DNA of 8,136 bases. Source: Gemmatimonadota bacterium (lineage in GTDB: Bacteria > Gemmatimonadota > Gemmatimonadetes > Longimicrobiales > Gaopeijiaceae). Below the pieces are notes generated by a model, which did not search any database, was not told the DNA's origin, and saw nothing but the letters and a program-made list of their open reading frames with translations. Both the position numbers and the translations under genes were made by a program. Of this stretch, positions 5,611 through 8,136 are shown piece by piece; the stretch's first letter is position 1; every line of letters starts with the position of its first letter. Location of the stretch: contig PCCM01000066.1 of NCBI GenBank assembly GCA_002731735.1, forward strand, positions 1 to 8,136, given 5' to 3'.

Positions 5611-6348
5611 TCAATCCTGGCCGGCCCAGGTGAGAAGCCGGTCGACGTGGTCGGTGGTGAATCCGGTGACACCTGCCTGCCGCAGCCGAATCGCTTCATC
5701 GGGCTCGTTGACGGTCCAGGTTACGACGTCGACACCTTCGTCTTTCGCCCGCCGTACCATGGACGGGTCATCCAGAGCGATTTCGTGACTCAAATCGAGG
5801 ACGGCAACCCGATCGGCCAACGCGAGTGACAGTGCCTGGTCGAACAGATCGGCGGTCACCACAATGAAACCGATGCGGACGGCCGCATCTACGGCTCTGA
5901 TGCGTTCGAGGATGCTCCAGTCGATGCTGATGAATGTCGTGCGATCGGACATCGTGCTGTCCCGCACGATGCGCACGATACGGTCGACATCCGACGGCTC
6001 ACAGATTTCCTTCACTTCGGGATAGATGTGGAGCGCTCTGCCGGCGACACGATCGAGGGCGTCGGCCAGGGTTGGGATCCTCTCGCCGGCGAATTCTGGA
6101 TCGAACCAAGAACCCGCGTCTAATGTCCGCAGTTGCTCGACGGTTTGTCCCGAAACCGGCCCGCTGCCGTCCGTTGTGCGATCCAGCACGTCGTCATGAA
6201 TAATTACGGGCGTGCCACACGACGCCACGTGGACATCGAATTCCACGGCACGTGCACCTGCCGTCAAGGCAGCCTCTAGAGACATGAGCGTGTTTTCGGG
6301 CGCGCGAGCCGCGTATCCGCGATGTCCAATGATCTCGATGTCGCCCAA
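5611..6348 (-). CDS. ugpQ: Glycerophosphodiester phosphodiesterase (cytoplasmic, UgpQ-like)
   Basis: 245 residues from TTG 6348. The family hydrolyses glycerophosphodiesters from phospholipid turnover to glycerol-3-phosphate and an alcohol, using a divalent metal in a TIM barrel. Visible landmarks in order are GHRG (H9, R10), APENT (E18), EFDVHV (E36, D38), IIHDD (H51), DRTTDGSG, PEVKE (E111, K113) and WTVNEPDEA near the end. All expected catalytic and metal residues are present. There is no signal peptide, so it should act in the cytoplasm. A frame to ATG 6495 exists, but the extra 49 residues are basic, unconserved and use codons such as ATA, AGA, AGG and ACA that are rare elsewhere here; the TTG has AGG only 4 nt upstream, so the start is not certain. 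The next gene downstream is the broken glpD, so glycerol-3-phosphate must now be used by another route. Confidence 0.88.
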   Translation of the reverse strand: MGDIEIIGHRGYAARAPENTLMSLEAALTAGARAVEFDVHVASCGTPVIIHDDVLDRTTDGSGPVSGQTVEQLRTLDAGSWFDPEFAGERIPTLADALDRVAGRALHIYPEVKEICEPSDVDRIVRIVRDSTMSDRTTFISIDWSILERIRAVDAAVRIGFIVVTADLFDQALSLALADRVAVLDLSHEIALDDPSMVRRAKDEGVDVVTWTVNEPDEAIRLRQAGVTGFTTDHVDRLLTWAGQD

Positions 6349-6765
6349 ATGACCTACTCGTCTGAGCCAAGCCCGGTGGCGTGTTGGTGGCAAGTGGCGA
6401 ATGGATATCGTCGGAGGCCCACGCGCAAGGCACCTTGTTATTACAGCGTTCCTCGTCATGGCTACGATCGTGCGAATGATCTTCCGCTGTGCCATGCCAG
6501 TGGGCGTCTCCGGGTCTGGTTCGGCCTTCCCCGCGCGACGTTGCGCCCTCGCGATTGTGTAACAAAAACGCCCCTCTTACAGTATCACCCTGACGAAATA
6601 CTTCAGCGTTGGCGAGAATCGTGGTTGACCCGCGCCTTCCGTTGCGTAGTTTTGGGTCGATTGTTTGGTGATCGGGCATATGGTGGAGGGACGGGGTTCT
6701 AGTGGGGTAGCGAGCCCGAGGAGGCTTTGGGAGTAAACACTTAAGGAATCGATCTAGGAGTAAGG
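6349..6765. other. Divergent intergenic region between ugpQ and the TPR-protein gene
   Basis: About 417 bp with no supported gene; open frames on both strands are fragmentary and basic. Part of it (6349-6495) is the rejected upstream extension of the phosphodiesterase frame. The stretch 6555-6625 is noticeably richer in A/T than its surroundings and is the likely place for back-to-back promoters. For ugpQ I see only a weak TACTGT element on the minus strand, without a clear -35. No terminator-type hairpin with a U tract was seen. Confidence 0.5.
6625..6652 (+). promoter_or_regulatory. Candidate promoter of the TPR-protein gene
   Basis: TTGACC (6625-6630, 5 of 6 matches to TTGACA) is followed after 16 bp by TAGTTT (6647-6652, 3 of 6). 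Transcription would start near 6660 and leave a leader of about 105 nt before the ATG at 6766. The -35 is good and the -10 poor, so this is tentative. Confidence 0.3.
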
Positions 6766-8136
6766 ATGATGATTGGACGTAGCCCGCTGTTTTCTTGTGC
6801 GACCGTGCTCTTCGCGTTGACCCTTTTGGGCGGCACGGCGCTTCAGGCTCAGCAGACTGTAAGCAGCCGCTTCCGTGTGCTCATTCCGGACTTCCAACCC
6901 CTGAATGAAGAGGACGACGACTTCGGCAAGGATCTGGCCGATGAGCTGCGAGACCTGATCGACGACATGCTTACCCACAGTGCAGTCGACGAGGACGACA
7001 TCAAGGACGCCCTCAAGGAATACGACCTTGATATGGAGGACCTCACTTGCATCACCTCCCGTCAGCTCGCCCTTCAAAAGAACTATCAGGTCGTGCTGTG
7101 CGCACGATACGCGGGTACGAAAGAGCGGTGGGAGATCCAAGGCATCCAGTTCGTGGATAGTGGGACCGGAGAAGTTTTTGCGGTCGACAACATCCTGTCC
7201 GCTGAGAAGATGGAGGAAGAAGCGGCCCAGCAGATCGTTCAGGCCTTCGAACTCTTCGTCGAGCAGACGAGGGTAGCGATCTTCTGCCGCGATTACGCCC
7301 AGAGCCAGCAGTGGGAGAACTCACTCCAGAACTGCGACCGGGCGCTCGAGCTTAACCCGACTTCGATTACCAGCCGGTATACAAGAGCCAACGTACTCCG
7401 GCAGACGGACCGTTACGAGGATTCCTTGGAAGAGACCCAGCGCGTGCTCGAGTATGATCCGTATCATACGAACGCCCTGTTGCTCGGTGGTTTCCTGGCC
7501 AGCAACATCAGCGGCCAGGAGGATTTGGCTCGCGATTTCTATAACCGGTACCTCGAGCAGGACCCGACGAATGCGTCCGTGCGCATGAACGTGGCGTACG
7601 ACCTGGCACAACAAGGGGACGCCCTCGGAGGCATGCTGATCATCGAGCAGGGAGTCGAACTCGACCCCGACAACATCGCTTTCTATGAGCAGTTGGGGAA
7701 CTTCGCATTCGCCGGAGCGGAGCGAGTGCGGAGAGAGGCGGCGCTCGATGGAAGCGACGGGCTGACGGCTCAGGTCCGCGAGTTGTACGGCAAAGCCATC
7801 GCGGCCTACGAGCGGGTCTTTGTCGACAAGGGCGAGGAGATGTTGGTGTCGCAGCTCCGCAACGTGTCCGCGGCGCAACTCACCCTCGGCAACATGACTG
7901 AAGCGGCCTCGTTTAGCGAGCGCGCGATCGCGTCGCACCCGGAGGAAGCCAGTCTGCGGGACATCTATGCCCGGGCGCTCTACGATTCCGGTCAAATCAG
8001 CGAGGCGGTCACGGCCCTTTCGGCCATCGAGGAAATCGATCCTGACTGGCCCAACCTGCACCTCCGTATGGCCTCCTGGATGACAGAGGAGGGGCGTATC
8101 GAAGACGCAGTACCGGTACTTGAAAGTGCGGTCGCG
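6766..8136 (+). CDS. Exported TPR-repeat protein with unknown N-terminal domain (3' end outside window)
   Basis: The frame is open for 457 codons from ATG 6766 to the last base, so the protein is C-terminally incomplete. Residues 1-28 are a Sec signal peptide (hydrophobic core about 9-25, ALQA|Q cut); no lipobox cysteine follows. Residues about 34-168 form an acidic alpha/beta domain beginning FRVLIPDFQPLNEEDDDFGK, with strands such as YQVVLCARYAG. It recalls TolB/FlgO-type N-terminal domains, but I cannot assign it. From about 172 onward helical pairs match tetratricopeptide repeats, e.g. WENSLQNCDRALELNPTS (183-200), YEDSLEETQRVLEYDP (217-232), a third ending LEQDPTNA, and later ones near 362-392, 396-427 and 430-457. 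TPR arrays mediate protein contacts, so a periplasmic scaffold or assembly role is likely. GGAG sits 5 nt before the first ATG and 8 nt before a second one, so 6769 is an equal start choice. Confidence 0.85.
   Translation, partial: MMIGRSPLFSCATVLFALTLLGGTALQAQQTVSSRFRVLIPDFQPLNEEDDDFGKDLADELRDLIDDMLTHSAVDEDDIKDALKEYDLDMEDLTCITSRQLALQKNYQVVLCARYAGTKERWEIQGIQFVDSGTGEVFAVDNILSAEKMEEEAAQQIVQAFELFVEQTRVAIFCRDYAQSQQWENSLQNCDRALELNPTSITSRYTRANVLRQTDRYEDSLEETQRVLEYDPYHTNALLLGGFLASNISGQEDLARDFYNRYLEQDPTNASVRMNVAYDLAQQGDALGGMLIIEQGVELDPDNIAFYEQLGNFAFAGAERVRREAALDGSDGLTAQVRELYGKAIAAYERVFVDKGEEMLVSQLRNVSAAQLTLGNMTEAASFSERAIASHPEEASLRDIYARALYDSGQISEAVTALSAIEEIDPDWPNLHLRMASWMTEEGRIEDAVPVLESAVA

Noticed and set aside
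7321..8061. 246-residue minus-strand frame inside the TPR gene
   Set aside because: It is the antisense shadow of a clear signal-peptide plus TPR reading frame on the plus strand.
1..8136. CRISPR array, transposon, phage or defence system
   Set aside because: No regularly spaced repeats, terminal inverted repeats, transposase, or nuclease/toxin motifs were seen on either strand.

Overview
The window is bacterial chromosomal DNA, GC-rich (about 60% by eye). It has purine-rich ribosome sites and tightly packed genes with mostly G/C third positions. Two exported proteins have signal peptides ending in an AxA site followed by Gln. That style, together with the gene content, would fit a free-living Gram-negative group such as Gemmatimonadota or Acidobacteriota. 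This is only an inference: no rRNA or other phylogenetic marker is present.

Layout from left to right. A lone tRNA-Ala(UGC) (15-87) and a leftward gene for an exported two-module VOC-fold protein (216-1016) converge on one perfect 15-bp hairpin terminator. A gap of about 430 bp with two hairpins leads to a compact rightward operon: a 96-residue membrane protein, MobA-type molybdenum cofactor guanylyltransferase, and a PAS-containing membrane histidine kinase coupled to mobA by a TGATG stop/start overlap. The kinase gene runs 23 bp into the 3' end of a leftward gene for a ferric-iron-type ABC transporter ATPase (4114-5214). That gene has its own promoter-like elements and a Fur-box-like palindrome, but no permease or binding-protein gene next to it.

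Upstream of the ATPase is a glpD fossil (5292-5587). The first ~38 residues of aerobic glycerol-3-phosphate dehydrogenase are joined, out of frame, to its last ~55 residues; the central ~80% is gone. It lies directly behind an intact glycerophosphodiester phosphodiesterase gene (5611-6348). The ancestral pair would have cleaved glycerophosphodiesters to glycerol-3-phosphate and then oxidised it, and here the second step is lost. A divergent intergenic region of about 417 bp separates this from a rightward, exported TPR-repeat protein that continues past the window end.

I found no mobile element, CRISPR array, phage gene or obvious defence system. The most notable points are the internally deleted glpD, the solitary Fur-box-associated iron-type ATPase, the mobA-histidine kinase pairing, and the exported VOC protein in which both modules keep a possible 2-His-1-Glu metal site.
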